From positions 94,279,001 to 94,343,000 of the forward strand of contig CM074861.1 of the NCBI GenBank assembly GCA_037501455.1: a DNA stretch of 64,000 nt. Direction: 5' to 3'. The notes under the pieces were generated by a model. That model was not told where the DNA came from, did not search any database, and was given only the letters and a program-made list of their open reading frames with translations. Source of the DNA: Lantana camara (lineage: Eukaryota; Streptophyta; Magnoliopsida; Lamiales; Verbenaceae). A program made the position numbers and the translations under genes. Of this stretch, positions 33,701-45,169 are shown piece by piece (positions within the stretch are counted from its first letter, which is position 1; every line of letters starts with the position of its first letter).

Positions 33701-34789
33701 CCTCCTTTGGAAGGGAACGAATGGTGTGGTCTCCAATGCCTTCACATATGACTCAAGCTCTTCAAGGATCTCCTCTTCTCCCTCAATCTTCTTAAAACCT
33801 TCCAAGCAAAGCTCTAACAGATCCTTGTTGTGCAACTCAAAAATGCGGTGATCCTCTACAACTTCAACTCGAAAACACTTTTCTTCCATGGTGGGATTCT
33901 TCATGGCCTTGTATAAGTTGAATTCAACCTTTTCTTCACCAACTTGTAAAGTGAGGCGTCCATTCTTGACATCAATCAATGCTCCGGCCGTAGCTAGGAA
34001 CGGCCTTCCCAATATGAGAGACATACTCTCATCATCACCTATATCGAGGACGACTAAATCCACCGGGATGTAACATTTTCCCACTTTGACTAGCACATCA
34101 TCAAGAACTCCCATTGGATACTTTAACGACCTATCCGCGAGTTGTAGCGTCATGTTGGTTGGCCTAAGCTCCTTCAAGCCCAATTTCCTACAAGTAGACA
34201 AAGAAATTAGACTTACACTTGCTCCTAAATCACATAAGGCATTATCAAAGTGTAAAGGACCAATGGTGAGAGGGATAGAAAAACTCCCGGGATCCTTGAG
34301 TTTCGGTGGAAGTTTTCTTTGTATGATTGCACTACACTCTTCGGTGAGTGCAATAGTCGCGAAATTCTCTAACTTCTTCTTGTTCGAAACAAGCTCCTTC
34401 AAGAACTTCAAATAAGATGGCATTTGAGCTAGTGCCTCGGCAAAGGGTATGTTGATATGAAGTTGCTTGAGGATAGTGAGAAACTTCTCAAATTGTTTCT
34501 CTTTTGCTTGTTTTTGAAGCCTTTGAGGGAATGGTACCGGTGGAACATAAGGTTTAGATGGAATGTAAACATTTGGCTTCAAAGGGGGCTCTTTCTCTTT
34601 GTTACGATGCTCATTCAATTTTGACTTTTCCACTTCAATTTCATCTTCTTGTTCCCTTTCCTCATTCACCTTCTTTTCCTCTAATTCTTCCATTTCATTC
34701 ATCTTTACTTTACCCTTTTTAACATTAACATCCGCCAACTTTTCTTGTTCATTTACACCGCTCGAACCGGTCTCATACCGTGTAGGCAA
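30731..34789 (-). CDS. E3 pol: protease, reverse transcriptase, RNase H, integrase
   Basis: 1352 uninterrupted codons. After a highly charged linker comes a retropepsin near residue 185 ([13 protein letters not shown]). Reverse transcriptase spans about 470-690 ([40 protein letters not shown], and the catalytic FMDDF near 630). RNase H follows ([23 protein letters not shown]). Integrase has its HHCC zinc domain (PYGGHSS ... CDSCQR) and the D-D-E core in [15 protein letters not shown] and [15 protein letters not shown]. It ends with the GQRLKPYF box and lacks a chromodomain. The first Met is only the first in this frame after a stop: in the family pol is translated as a continuation of gag, which is broken here, so translation of this ORF from its native mRNA is doubtful. 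Confidence 0.93.
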   Translation of the reverse strand: MPTRYETGSSGVNEQEKLADVNVKKGKVKMNEMEELEEKKVNEEREQEDEIEVEKSKLNEHRNKEKEPPLKPNVYIPSKPYVPPVPFPQRLQKQAKEKQFEKFLTILKQLHINIPFAEALAQMPSYLKFLKELVSNKKKLENFATIALTEECSAIIQRKLPPKLKDPGSFSIPLTIGPLHFDNALCDLGASVSLISLSTCRKLGLKELRPTNMTLQLADRSLKYPMGVLDDVLVKVGKCYIPVDLVVLDIGDDESMSLILGRPFLATAGALIDVKNGRLTLQVGEEKVEFNLYKAMKNPTMEEKCFRVEVVEDHRIFELHNKDLLELCLEGFKKIEGEEEILEELESYVKALETTPFVPFQRRYHFEELGSGKPLPPPSCVKAPVLDLKPLPSHLKYAYLGDNESLPVIVSSDLNDVQLDALLRVLRMHVKALGWSTSDIKGISPSICMHRILMEDNHKPSIEDQRRLNPNMKEVVRAEVLKLLDAGIVYPISDSSWVSPVLVVPKKGGMTVIRNENNELIPTRTVTGWRVCIDYRKLNNATRKDHFPLPFIDQMLERLAGHEYYCFLDGYLGYNQIAIAPEDQEKCTFTCPYGTFAFRRMPFGLCNAPATFQRCMMAIFSDFIERTMEIFMDDFSVFGSSFDACLLNLTNVLKRCKDTNLVLNWEKCHFMVREGIVLGHRISAKGIEVDRAKIEVIAKLLPPTNVKGVRSFLGHAGFYRRFIKDFSKITLPLCKLLQKDVEFVFDSDCLLAFDRLKKELTSAPIMVAPDWTLPFELMCDASDLAIGAVLGQKREKRLHVITYSSKTLNDAQLNYATTEKELLAIVHAFDKFRSYLIGSKTVVYTDHAAIKYLLSKKDSKPRLIRWILLLQEFDLEIRDKKGTKNLVADHLSRLEIAKSNEDLEIAIKENFPDEQLFKVESKVPWFADFANYIASRIIPPDLSFHQRRKFLHDAKFYFWEEPLLYKNCSDGLVRRCVPEDEVEKILDRCHASPYGGHSSSRKTATKVLQSGFWWPSLFKDAHKFVESCDSCQRIGNIGKRDEMPLRYILETELFDVWGIDFMGPFPSSYGNQYILVGVEYVSKWVEAVASPTNDSKVMLKFLKKNIFTRFGVPRALISDGGSHFCNKPLEVLLKKYGVHHRVATPYHPQSSGQVEISNREIKRILEKTVNRSRKDWATKLDDALWAYRTAFKTPIGTSPYKLVYGKACHLPVELEHKAYWAIRAINFDLKQAGENRALQLHELEEFRLNAYENAKVYKEKIKRWHDKHIRVKEFKVGQLVFLFNSRLKLFPGKLKSRWSGPFRVDKVLDNGAVEIGNEKTGTFLVNGQRLKPYFVGEAIEKSTSCVLTIPTI

Positions 34790-34791
34790 AG

Positions 34792-36419
34792 GTGGCTCAT
34801 CATAAACTTTCCCACTTCGAAGAGTTATAGCCTTGCAATGCTCCCTTGGATTTGCATCCGTCTTGCTAGGGAGCGTTCCTTGAGGTCTAGAATTGATGGC
34901 ATTTGCAAGTTGCCCAATTTGGATTTCAATATTTCAGTTTTGTGTAACCACTTGATCCACTTGTGTTTCCAAACTCTTGAAGCGATCCGAAGAAACATTA
35001 AGGAATTTCTCAAAAGTGGCTTCCCATCCTTGCTTTTCGGCTTGTTGTTGAGGGGGTTGGGGTGGTGGTGCTTGATATTGAGGTTGATGTTGAGGGGGTG
35101 GAGTACGAAATTGAGGAGAAGGTGGTTGGTATTGGTTTTGAGGAGGGAATGGAGGAGGGTGTTGTTGATTATGGGGATGTCTCGGTTGGAAAGGTGGTTC
35201 TGGTGCACTTTGGACATTAGCATTGTTTGACCATGAAAAATAAGGATGGTTTCGCCAACCCGGATTATATGTGGGAGAGTAAGGATTGTTCACAGGTCTT
35301 TGGGCATTTATGGTGTTCATTTGCTCGGATGAGTTTGAGGGAGATCCTCCTTGATTTGCATAAGGGCAAGCATCATAGGCATGAGGTGCTCCACAAAGTT
35401 CACAAAATTGATTGGACTTGTGGAGTTTGATTCGTGGTGAATTGATCTACTTGTTTCTCCAAGGCTTCTATCTTGGCTTGCATAGAAGTGTATTCTCCAA
35501 CTTGCATCATTCCGGGAGTAGAACCTTGAGGCTTTGGAATGGGTGCATTGGCTCTTTCGGAATACCAAGCATTGTTTGCCGCCATTCTTTCTAACAAATG
35601 AATTGCATCGGCCTCATACATACTCATAATAGCCCCTCCGGCGGCCGAATCTATCATCACTTTTAATTCTTATGAGATGCCTCCGTAGAAAGATTGAACT
35701 AGTTTCCAAGCCTCGCATCCATGGTGAGGACATTTTCTTTGTAGCTCTTTGAATCTCTCCCAAGCCTCGTATAAACTCTCTCCTTCATATTGTCGAAAGG
35801 ATGTAATCTCATTCCGGAGTTTAACCGTTTTGGCATGAGGAAAGAATTTATCCAAAAATGCTTGGGATAGCAAGGCCCACGAACCCTTCATTTCATATGA
35901 GAGTGCACTATGCCACGCCTTTGCTCTATCCCTTAGAGAGAAAGGAAATAAGCGAATTCTTATGGCGTCTTCGGGCACGTTATTTAACTTGAACGTATCA
36001 CACACCTCCACAAACCAATTAACGTGTGATATAGGGTCCTCTGTAGCAAATCTGTTGAATTGATTCTGTTGTAGAAGTGAGATGTAGGCCGGCTTGATTT
36101 CGAAAAGATTTGCACCAACTCCCGGTCTTCCCATATTTTGTTGAATATGCTCCATGCTAGGCATGGCATACTCCCGAATTTATCTTTGAGGTGGTTGTGG
36201 TGGTTGGTTAAGGGGTGGTTGTGGTGGTGGTCTTTGCCCTCTATTTGCCCCATTAAGGGCATCATTTGCATTAAAATCTTCCATTTGAATCGGGGTTGAT
36301 ACCTCTTGTCTCCTTTCCTTCCTTAATGCACGAAGTTTCTTTTTGATGTCCGGATAATGTTTCAAATTCTCCCAACTTTTAGCTCTTCTCATGCACAAGA
36401 ACCTACAAGAGACAAACAA
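34792..36419 (-). pseudogene. E3 gag, broken
   Basis: Recognisable Athila gag with a capsid-like Retrotrans_gag domain (RDRAKAWHSALS, FLDKFFPHAKT, LYEAWERFKEL) and a zinc-knuckle-like CELCGAPHAYDACPY followed by a Gln/Pro-rich stretch. It is interrupted by stop codons at 36180-36182, 35670-35672 and 34934-34936, and by a one-base frameshift near 35410-35420, so this copy cannot make gag or, by normal read-through, pol. Confidence 0.9.
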
Positions 36420-36490
36420 GCATCAAAATCAAATAAAAATAAAGGTCTAATTCACTAGTTACTAACAATCGGTAAGGGTGATTTAAACGC

Positions 36491-36509
36491 CTCCCCGGCA
36501 ACGGCGCCA
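36491..36509 (-). promoter_or_regulatory. E3 primer binding site (tRNA-Asp type)
   Basis: Minus strand TGGCGCCGTTGCCGGGGAG, six bases inside the 5' LTR, as in E1. Confidence 0.9.
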
Positions 36510-36515
36510 AAAACT

Positions 36516-37972
36516 TGTTGTTTGTTTTAATAAAGCCCAAGTGCAAGCATCAATAAATCAATGTAGCAAAAGGGGTCGAATCCACGGGGAGGAGTAAATC
36601 AATCAATTACCTAATGTATTCACCAATCTATAGACCAAAACGAGTGATAGAGCGAATTAACTACTAACGGAAATGAAAGTTAACTAAGATTAACCCAAAA
36701 TAAGGAAATTACTAGGAAGCGAGTAAAATAGCAAAAACCAAGCAAATAAAGAGGCAAGGGGAAGGAATGATCATGCAAAGTTCATGTTCAATTAGTGCTT
36801 TAAAGGGACACGGATCTCACAATCCTAATCACTAGAGTATACACAAGCTCCTCTCGGAGTCAAGTGCGTGTACCTAATCAACGTCCAAAACTACTCTCGT
36901 GGTCATTAGCACATTAATTAGATCAAACAAACAAAACTAGTGCAACAAAATAACTAGCAGCTCGGCCCGGTTAATCTATTGCTTGATTGCTCAAGATTAG
37001 GCTAAATTTCTTTATACCTAAAACTTAAGTGTTGTGAAACCTCTTCCAATTTACATACAATCTTTCAATTAGCATGCAAATCTAAGTTCACAATTAAGGT
37101 GATCAATCTTAATCATACTAGCAAAACGATTACACAACCAAAAGATCCGAAAATCCCTCTTAGGCAATTCATCAAACACTTACCCTGCATAAAACATCAC
37201 CCTCCCCATGCCTATAAATCTAGCCAATCATGTTCAAGTAATCAACCAACAAACAAGAGAGATAACAAGTTAAAGGATTCATATTCATTAATTGAAAATA
37301 ATGATAATCATTCAACAACAAGTATATCTCAACAAGTTTCAAGATCTCAACCAAACATTTACTAGACTAGAACAAGGAAATTAGATGCTAGAACTAGGAA
37401 AGCAATAAAAAGGAAAGAAATTAAACACTAGTTTTCAAACATCTTCCATGGAACAAGGGAAGAACTTGGTGTCTTCCATAGCCTCCTCCTTTAGCCCCAG
37501 ATCTGGATTCGGTAAAGAATGAGCCTCTAACCCTAGCTAAAATTCGTAAATAGGCTAAAAGAGGTAAAACCGTGCTGACACTTTCTCCTTAACACGGCCG
37601 TGTCACTCACAAGAACAAACTTGACACGGCCGTGTCCGAGCAAAATAATTAAAAGTCGAGGCCTTAACACGGCCGTGTTAATCACAAGAGCAAACTTGAC
37701 ACGGCCGTGTCCGAATAAATAAATTCCAAGTCGACGCATCAACACGGCCGTGTTAAGATCAAGGCAAAAATGGACACGGCCGTGTTGTCTTCAGTACATA
37801 GCCCGATTCTTCGTTTTTCCGACTTTCATGCTCATTTCCTCTCCTTTACTCGCCGTTTCATCATTCTTTCGAAATGCACCTATAAAGCTGCAAAATAACT
37901 CTAATTAACACTCAAACGGCATATTATTCAGTCTAAATCAAGCTCAAAAGGATAAGGAAATTAAACTTAACA
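36516..37972 (-). repeat. E3 5' LTR
   Basis: 1457 bp, direct repeat of 25045-26501. Followed on the plus strand by the GCAAG target duplication. The six-palindrome array is conserved at 37592-37785. Confidence 0.95.
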
Positions 37973-37977
37973 GCAAG

Positions 37978-39321
37978 TCCCCCCGCAAGCCCCAACGAAG
38001 ATCAAAGAGAAAATATTAAAAGGAGAGAGAAAAATGAATTTTCAAAATGTTTGAAAATAGCCAAGGAATTTATTTTAAGAAAATAAATTAAATTCCAAAG
38101 AGTTGGAAAAACCCAAAATTTTATTTTGGAAAAAATAATTTTTTTTTCAAAAAAAAAAAAAAAGGGGGGTTTTGCTGACGTGGCAGGTATGATGTGTCGG
38201 TTGATGTATCATGCCACGTCAGCAGGTCAGCGCCAGGTGGTGCTGACTGGCGCCATTTGGCGCGCCATATGGACGGCCAGGATCGCGCCGCGTCAGCGAG
38301 AATAGGCGGCCCAGATTGATGTTGACTGGGCAATCAACGGGTCAAGGAAACGGGTGTTCGGATAGGGCCGGGTCAAGGCTTGACCGGCCCGGACACGTAG
38401 ACGAATGAGATTAAGACACCTGGCACCGGTCCTGACCACCTTGAGCTGACCGGTTCACTGACGAATCGTTTTGAGCCGCTGGACCACCGGTAGGGCCGGC
38501 TAAACCGGCCACGCGGGGCTGGCTTGTGCCTGCGTGTGCCCCACGCGCACCATGCACATGCAGGAGCTGCTGATGGCGCGTGGGGGCGCGTGCAAGCACA
38601 AGCCGGCACGTGGTTGGCGGCTGAAGACTCCTGGCGAGATGCTCTTCCACGTGGCACCTCTGGATTTGTGGTTTGAGCTTGGAGTGCACGGCATTCCTGG
38701 AAAATGTACGAAAATACCCTTGAATTTGGGCTTATAAATAGCCTATGCAGTTTATTCTTGAAATTCAATTTTTGAGTTGCATTTCTTTCTCAGTTCAAAG
38801 CCATTTGGCACTCTCTCTAATTTAGTTAATTAATCCTTAATTAAGGATTAATTAATTACTTAATTAGGTGGTTAGATAATTAATATATAATCCACTTAAT
38901 TAATTAGAAAATAAGGATTTTCTAGTTTTAGAAAAAAGAGTTTTTCTAGAAAAATATTTTCTCGATTATTTAGCGAAATACTGCCGGAGCCCACACTCTT
39001 AAATCTTAATCGGGGATATTGCCGGGAAGCTCTGCCGGTTTCACGAGAAAATCGAGGTGCTGGAAAAGTGCCGTTGATATCCATATTTTGCAGTACGGTA
39101 ATACCATTATGCTGCCCAAATTAATATTTGCATATTGTTATTATATACTAGATGATTTAAAATTATGTTATCAATGCCTGTATATATTAGAGTTATGCTG
39201 CCCGATTTATTCCGCTGCATTATTAAAATATTTTGGAAATATTTTGATAACGAGGTTATGACGAATTTTTTTAAAATATTACGCTATACCATCACTCTGT
39301 CTCGGGCCCGCCACACCAACA
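37978..39321 (+). repeat. E2 5' LTR, second part, with promoter
   Basis: Continues 24112-25044 after removal of E3. About 38200-38700 is unusually GC-rich for this window. TATAAATA at 38733-38740 would start transcription near 38770. It ends ACCAACA before the primer site; the reconstructed LTR is about 2.27 kb. Confidence 0.75.
38174..38223. promoter_or_regulatory. Inverted pair of TGACGTGGCA boxes in the E2 LTR
   Basis: GCTGACGTGGCA (38174-38185) and its exact inverse (38212-38223). TGACGTGG is a bZIP-type C/G-hybrid box. The pair lies about 520-560 bp upstream of the LTR TATA box and can also form a 12-bp hairpin. Confidence 0.6.
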
Positions 39322-39323
39322 AC

Positions 39324-39336
39324 CGGTATTAGAGCG
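39324..39336 (+). promoter_or_regulatory. E2 primer binding site (tRNA-Met type, decayed)
   Basis: CGGTATTAGAGCG resembles the initiator-tRNA site TGGTATCAGAGC with substitutions, directly after the LTR end. Confidence 0.6.
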
Positions 39337-39553
39337 GGGCTCTGATTATATACTCGCATTGATAAAGCATAAGATGCATATTTTTAAATCTGATACTGTT
39401 AGGAATAGTGCCCTTAAAGTAGCTTTTGGCTTTACTATTTCCTTGTAATATCACAAACAGTCTTTGAATAATAAACGAAATGATTTTGTTCATAGGCATT
39501 CACTTCTTTATGTGCTTATTTATGTCTATTTGGGTTGACTGTGTTTTTGCATG

Positions 39554-41141
39554 TATTGGGCTCCCCTAATCCGATGAGGCCATTAAGAACTTTGTTGTTA
39601 TGGGAACGACACATGAAACAAGTTCTTAACTCCATAGGCGAGGATTAGAAACTTCTCCAAGTCGAGAGTCCGACAGACAGTGGGAGTGTCGACCTTGACT
39701 CTACTGAGACTTGCTTATGTGATTATGTCCTTTTGAAGGATCACTCAGTTTCATGGAGTGATAAGTGCATACGATGATGCGTTCATAATACATGAGGGTG
39801 ATTGTTATAAGAACTTCATCACTGAGATGTCCCGTGTGAGAACATTCCTAAATGGGAAAGGAAGTCTCCTAGAAACTTCCAGATTAGAAAATATCTCATA
39901 GGTCAATAACGTGATTCATTAATCCTTAGACTTGAGATTCTGTAATGTCTCATATGAGCTAACTCTGTAATCTTTGATATAGGCTCAAAAGGGTGCCGCC
40001 ATATAGACACCTGAACCACGGCCTATGTTGGGATTACACAAGTGACATATGTAGAATTAGTAGAATCAATAAAGGACCTACACTTGTTGCAAGAACAAAG
40101 AATGATCTCTTACTGATTGAGTTGTTTGTAGTCCATTAAACTTAAACCCTTGGACAAGGTGGATAAAAGATCAAGACATCAAGAAAATGGGGTTTTCTTG
40201 GATTGAGGTCTAAATGGATATGAAACGAACTTAACTTTAAAGATCAAGAATATTTGGGCTCTGAGAATATTCTCATGCCTTAGTTCTTGATTGAGAGATG
40301 GAGTTGTAGGAGGATCGTATTTCATTGTATGTTATTGACTGAAAGGTTATTGGGCTCCCCTAATCCGATGAGGCCGTTAAGAACTTTGTTGTTATGGGAA
40401 CGACACATGAAACAAGTTCTTAACTCCATAGGCGAGGATTAGAAACTTCTCCAAGTCGAGAGTCCGACAGACAGTGGGAGTGTCGACCTTGACTCTACTG
40501 AGACTTGCTTATGTGATTATGTCCTTTTGAAGGATCACTCAGTTTCATGGAGTGATAAGTGCATACGATGATGCGTTCATAATACATGACGGTGATTGTT
40601 ATAAGAACTTCATCACTGAGATGTCCCGTGTGAGAACATTCCTAAATGGGAAAGGAAGTCTCCTAGAAACTTCCAGATTAGAAAATATCTCATAGGTCAA
40701 TAACGTGATTCATTAATCCTTAGACTTGAGATTCTGTAATGTCTCATATGAGCTAACTCTGTAATCTTTGATATAGGCTCAAAAGGGTGCCACCATATAG
40801 ACACCTGAACCACGGCCTATGTTGGGATTACACAAGTGACATATGTAGAATTAGTAGAATCAATAAAGGACCTACACTTGTTGCAAGAACAAAGAATGAT
40901 CTCTTACTGATTGAGTTGTTCGTAGTCCATTAAACTTAAACCCTTGGACAAGGTGGATAAAAGATCAAGACATCAAGAAAATGGGGTTTTCTTGGATTGA
41001 GGTCTAAATGGATATGAAACGAACTTAACTTTAAAGATCAAGAATATTTGGGCTCTGAGAATATTCTCATGCCTTAGTTCTTGATTGAGAGATGGAGTTG
41101 TAGGAGGATGGTATTTCATTGTATGTTATTGACTGAAAGGT
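39554..41141 (+). repeat. 794-bp tandem duplication inside the solo LTR
   Basis: 39554-40347 is repeated directly at 40348-41141. I see only about five differences (for example GAGGCCATT versus GAGGCCGTT, and CATGAGGG versus CATGACGG), so it is recent. Confidence 0.95.
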
Positions 41142-41381
41142 TCTTCGATTCATTTCGTTATTCGGCTAGGGGTCGCACATCCATTGCTAGATTACGATAG
41201 TGTGATATGTGAAGTGATTAATTAATTAGTGAATTAATTAATTACTGTCAATGCTAATCGAATAATGAACCTATAGGGCCACACACAAATGCCAGGACAC
41301 GAGGGTTATGCTCGGATGTTAATATGATTAACGAAGGATCAAATTGTTGATCGAAACGGAGCAAGGACCGCGTGAGTAGCT

Positions 41382-41460
41382 GCCACGTGTCGGGCACACG
41401 TAGCTGCCACATGTCACGCAGTCCACGTGGCTACCACGTGTCACGCACATGTGGCACGTA
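41382..41460. promoter_or_regulatory. G-box cluster in the solo LTR
   Basis: Three perfect CACGTG cores (41384, 41424, 41435) in CCACGTGT/G contexts plus CACATGTC and CACATGTG variants within 80 bp, about 370-450 bp upstream of the LTR TATA box. CACGTGT is the ABRE-type site of bZIP factors. Confidence 0.65.
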
Positions 41461-42220
41461 CGAATCTCCGGTGTGTAATTTTATTACACGCGAATTCTTT
41501 TCTAGAATTAATTAATTAAATTGTAATTAATTAACTTAAGTCTTTTAATTAATTTTGAATTAATTATTAAGATTTTATTTCTCAAGCTTAACCCAATAAA
41601 TAATTAATTGAGAATTAATTATTTTATTAAATCTTGACTTTTAGCTTTAGGAAAGTTGAAAAGTCTAACTTCCTATTGTAGGAGAGAGAAGAATATTCTT
41701 GCAAGACTTGGAGAACAAGTTGGCAACTTATTTTCTCCAATTAAATTAAATAATTAAATAAGTTAATTAGTGAGCAAGAAAACAAAGTCCACTAGGTTTG
41801 GGAACCCTAGGGAATTTTGAACCACCTTGTATAAATACATGGGGTGGTGCTTCTCTTATTCTTTAGACCAACACTCACGAAGTGTTAAGTTTTTCAGAAA
41901 AATAAAAGAAAAGTTTTCAAAGCAAAACCCTAGCCATTAACACAAGTTATAAAACTAGCATTCTTACTTGCTTGATCGTGTTCTAGGACTGGTGTGGATA
42001 CGCTTTAGAGGATCGCTGCTTTGGGATCTATCGAGAACCGTTCGAGGGACATTCCGCTTGAAGGGTGTTCAGTAGGCGATACTGACATTACTAGAAAGCT
42101 TCAATCTACGTAAGTTTCTAAACACCCAAGATACGATACGAGAATTGCAAGTCCATGATCAATCTTTTGGAAAAATTTTAAATTTCCCCTGCGTTTCTGC
42201 TCTAGTTTTCCATCAGATAC

Positions 42221-43265
42221 TGTGCACGTAAATTCTGTCAAAGGAGACTGGTTTTTAAGTGGGCCCATTGTGACCCTTCCAGTTTTTCCTAGGAATTTGC
42301 GTGGAATGGTAATTTTCTGGGAATCGATTTCAATAATCTTCCTGGTTAATTGCCGAATCAGTAAATATGATTTAAATTATATGATAATTTATAACATATT
42401 TACTAGGTGCCATTAAAATTTTAAGCGTGATAATTATGTGATAATTATTTGCAAGCATGTTTTTAATTTTAAAATGGCATGATAATATGTGATATTATGC
42501 TACTTTAATTATTCATGATTTATTTAATGTGATTAGATAAACAATATTTAATAGAGATTAAATACGATGCATAATTGGATTAATTTTTTTGGCTAAATTA
42601 ATAAAGAGTTATTAAAGCCTTAAAATATTATTAGGGTTATTTAATAATCCTAGTGGGAGCATATTAATTAGATTAATTACTTCCAAAAACAATAAGACGC
42701 CAAAAGTGATTATTTAATAATCAAAGATAATCCACAAATTCTTAAAGATTCAAGTGAGAGCGAGATGAAAAGAGTTGGATTCTCACGGCCTCCATTACCC
42801 GTCTATAGTGTAGTGGACATATACTACTCCCTTCGGCGGGTATGTATTCGCGGTATACAAGATTAGACTTCTTCGGATAGAATGAAGTACGAGGAAAGTC
42901 AGCTTGACTATGCCTCCGTGGAGTGTTTGATCTACTCGTACGAATTTCTAGGTAATGGTGTACGCTTGACTAAGTGATGTATTAACCTCCCTTCGAATCT
43001 ATGTTACATTCACTTAAAGGTCAAGGTTGACGTGGTGGATTAACATAGTTTGGTAAGAGTTACCTAGATGACATGTTAATTAAGAATAATTCTTGCTTAT
43101 CTAAGTGGTTTTCGACCTCGCTTCCGGGGAGTCAACTACGGTTAGTTAAGTCACCATTGCGTAAACCAAAATTGCTTACGTGGATTTCATTTATTGGTTA
43201 AACGCAAAAGAAGTAAAATACAGAATCATAACTTGCACTATTTTAAAATATTTCAGTTTTAAACA
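42221..43265 (+). other. E2 leader before gag
   Basis: About 1 kb of untranslated leader with no ORF of note. It joins 39337-39396 once E4 is removed. Confidence 0.55.
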
Positions 43266-45169
43266 ATGACGACCGCTAACCCACTTCAATCGATCTTAAA
43301 GGAAAATAGACTTGAAGGGTCTAACTATGCTGACTGGAAGATGAATCTCGACATCGTATTTGGTCACGAGAATCTGAAACAAGTGCTCACTGAAACTTGT
43401 CTGGGGGTACCAGAAACTACGGCCAATCAGGATATGAGAAATGCTTATGCCAATTGGATCAAGTACAATGATTTGGCTAGGTCTTATATCCTGGCTTCTG
43501 TCTCCAATGTTCTTAAGCATCAAATGCATGAGATGCCAATTGCTAAGAACATGATGGATCATATCCATCAGATGTTTGGAGGACAGAATCGAGCCAAAAG
43601 GCTCGAATTTGTGCGGAGGCTGTTAGTTACTAAGATGTTTGAAGGATCACCTGTTCAGGATCATGTTATAAACATGATGGCTTGCCTGAACGAAATTGAA
43701 AGCCTTGGTGCTAAGTTTGATGATCTCAGTAAACAGGATATGATCCTATGCTCTATGCCAAAGTCGTTCGACACATTCAAGAATAATTATTCTATGAACA
43801 GATTGGATTTTTCATTGCCTGAATTGATGAACGAACTCAAAGTTGCAGAGGGAGTAATGAAAGCTAAGGGAACAGTTCTCCCGGCTCAGGCATCGACTTC
43901 CACGGCTTCCAAAGCCAGCAAGTGGAAAAAGGGAAAAGGAAAGATTCCCAATCCCAAGAAAAAGGTTCAGAATAAGAAGGGTAAACCTAGCAAAGGAAAA
44001 TGTTTCCACTGCGGTGAAAATGGGCACTGGAAGAGGAATTGTCCAAAATATTTAGCAAGTCTTCCTGCTAAGCCATCTGGACAAGGTATATTGATATCTT
44101 GTTTAATAGAATTATGTTTAGTTGGAAGTCCACCAGATTCCTGGTGTGTGGACTTGGGTTCAACTAATCATATCTGCAATTCGTTGCTGGGGTTCAAGCT
44201 AACCAGAAAGCTTGAAGATGGTGAGATGCAGCTACTACTTGGGGATAATACAAGTATATCTGTATTAGCAGTAGGGACTGTAAATTTGTATTTTGGCGAT
44301 AGGGTTTTGGTACTAAAAGACACTCTGTACATACCGTGTGTTTGCAGAAATCTGATTTCTGTGAGTTGTTTAATAAATAATGGTTTCAATGTTTGTTTTG
44401 AACAAAATTTTACCATTAAGCAAAATAAAAGGTTTATTTGCTCTGGCACGGTAAAAGATGGTATTTTCTTGTTATACCCTGATAAAAATCCTAATTCCGA
44501 ATTTAACACTACTAAGCTTGACTTACCATCCAAAAGAAAACCTCCTATGCCTAACGAGGCGTACAAGTGGTATTTACGTCTTGGTCATATTAATCCAAAA
44601 AGGATCCAAAGACTAATTTCAGAAGAATTGTTAAGTCCCTTGGACTTAACAGAATTACCGGTCTGTGAATCCTGCTTAGAAGGTAAAATGACCAAGCGAT
44701 CTTTTAAAACTAAAGATAATTGAGCCACAGAATTACTTGAGTTAATTCATACGGATGTGTGTGGTCCTATGAGTATTCAAGAAAGAGGAGGTTTTGAGTA
44801 TTTCATCACTTTCACGGATGATTACTCCAGATATGGATACGTTTATTTGATGAGATATAAGTCTGAATCTTTTGAAAAGTTCAAAGAATTCAAGGCTGAA
44901 GTTGAAAATCAAACAGCAAAACGTATCAAAGCACTTCGATCAGATCGTGGTGGTGAGTATCTATCTACAGAGTTTATAGAATTTCTCACTGTAAATGGGA
45001 TTAGATCTCAACTATCTGCACCGGGTACACCCTAGCAGAACGGTGTTGTAGAAAGGAGAAATAAAACTCAAATGGAAATGGTAAGATCTATGATGAGTCA
45101 TGCTACCCCACTAAGTTCGTTTTGGGGCTTTGCACTCGAAACGACGACACACATATTAAACCTTGTTCC
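43266..45169 (+). pseudogene. E2 gag-protease-integrase (first half of Copia polyprotein)
   Basis: gag of the UBN2 type with NYADWKMNLD and a CCHC zinc knuckle CFHCGENGHWKRNC, a protease with WCVDLGSTNHIC (the catalytic D-S/T-G altered to D-L-G-S), the pre-integrase region (WYLRLGHI ... CESCLEGKMTKR), and integrase (HTDVCGPMSI, SDRGGEYLS, NGVVERRN). Stop codons interrupt the frame at 44721-44723 (TGA) and 45033-45035 (TAG). E5 then splits the frame after codon L-V-P at 45169. Confidence 0.92.

Larger units (their letters stand above)
25045..37972 (-). mobile_element. E3: full-length Athila-type Ty3 retrotransposon (12.9 kb)
   Basis: Two 1457-bp LTRs (25045-26501 and 36516-37972), TG...CA ends, and a perfect 5-bp target duplication GCAAG (25040-25044 and 37973-37977). 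By eye the LTRs differ at about 20 positions, roughly 98.6% identity, so insertion is recent. On the minus strand the order is LTR, tRNA-Asp primer site, broken gag, intact pol, an extra ORF (29263-28100), long 3' region, polypurine tract, LTR. Primer site, pol sequence and the extra 3' ORF place it in the Athila lineage. There is no chromodomain. Confidence 0.95.
39397..42215 (+). mobile_element. E4: solo LTR inserted in the E2 leader
   Basis: A 2819-bp block with TGTTAGG...CCATCA ends, flanked by the perfect 5-bp duplication GATAC (39392-39396 and 42216-42220), and with no internal domain. This is what remains when the two LTRs of an element recombine. A likely promoter, TATAAATA, lies at 41830-41837. 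Its sequence differs from the E2 LTR, so it is another family, Copia-like in general composition. Confidence 0.85.

Noticed and set aside
38411..38768. Overlapping frames of 64-131 codons on both strands near 38.4-38.8 kb
   Set aside because: They fall in the GC-rich promoter part of the E2 LTR and show no domain; high GC lowers stop frequency.
39397..42215. Treating the solo LTR as the 3' part of the E2 LTR
   Set aside because: It has its own TG...CA ends and GATAC duplication and lies after the E2 primer site.
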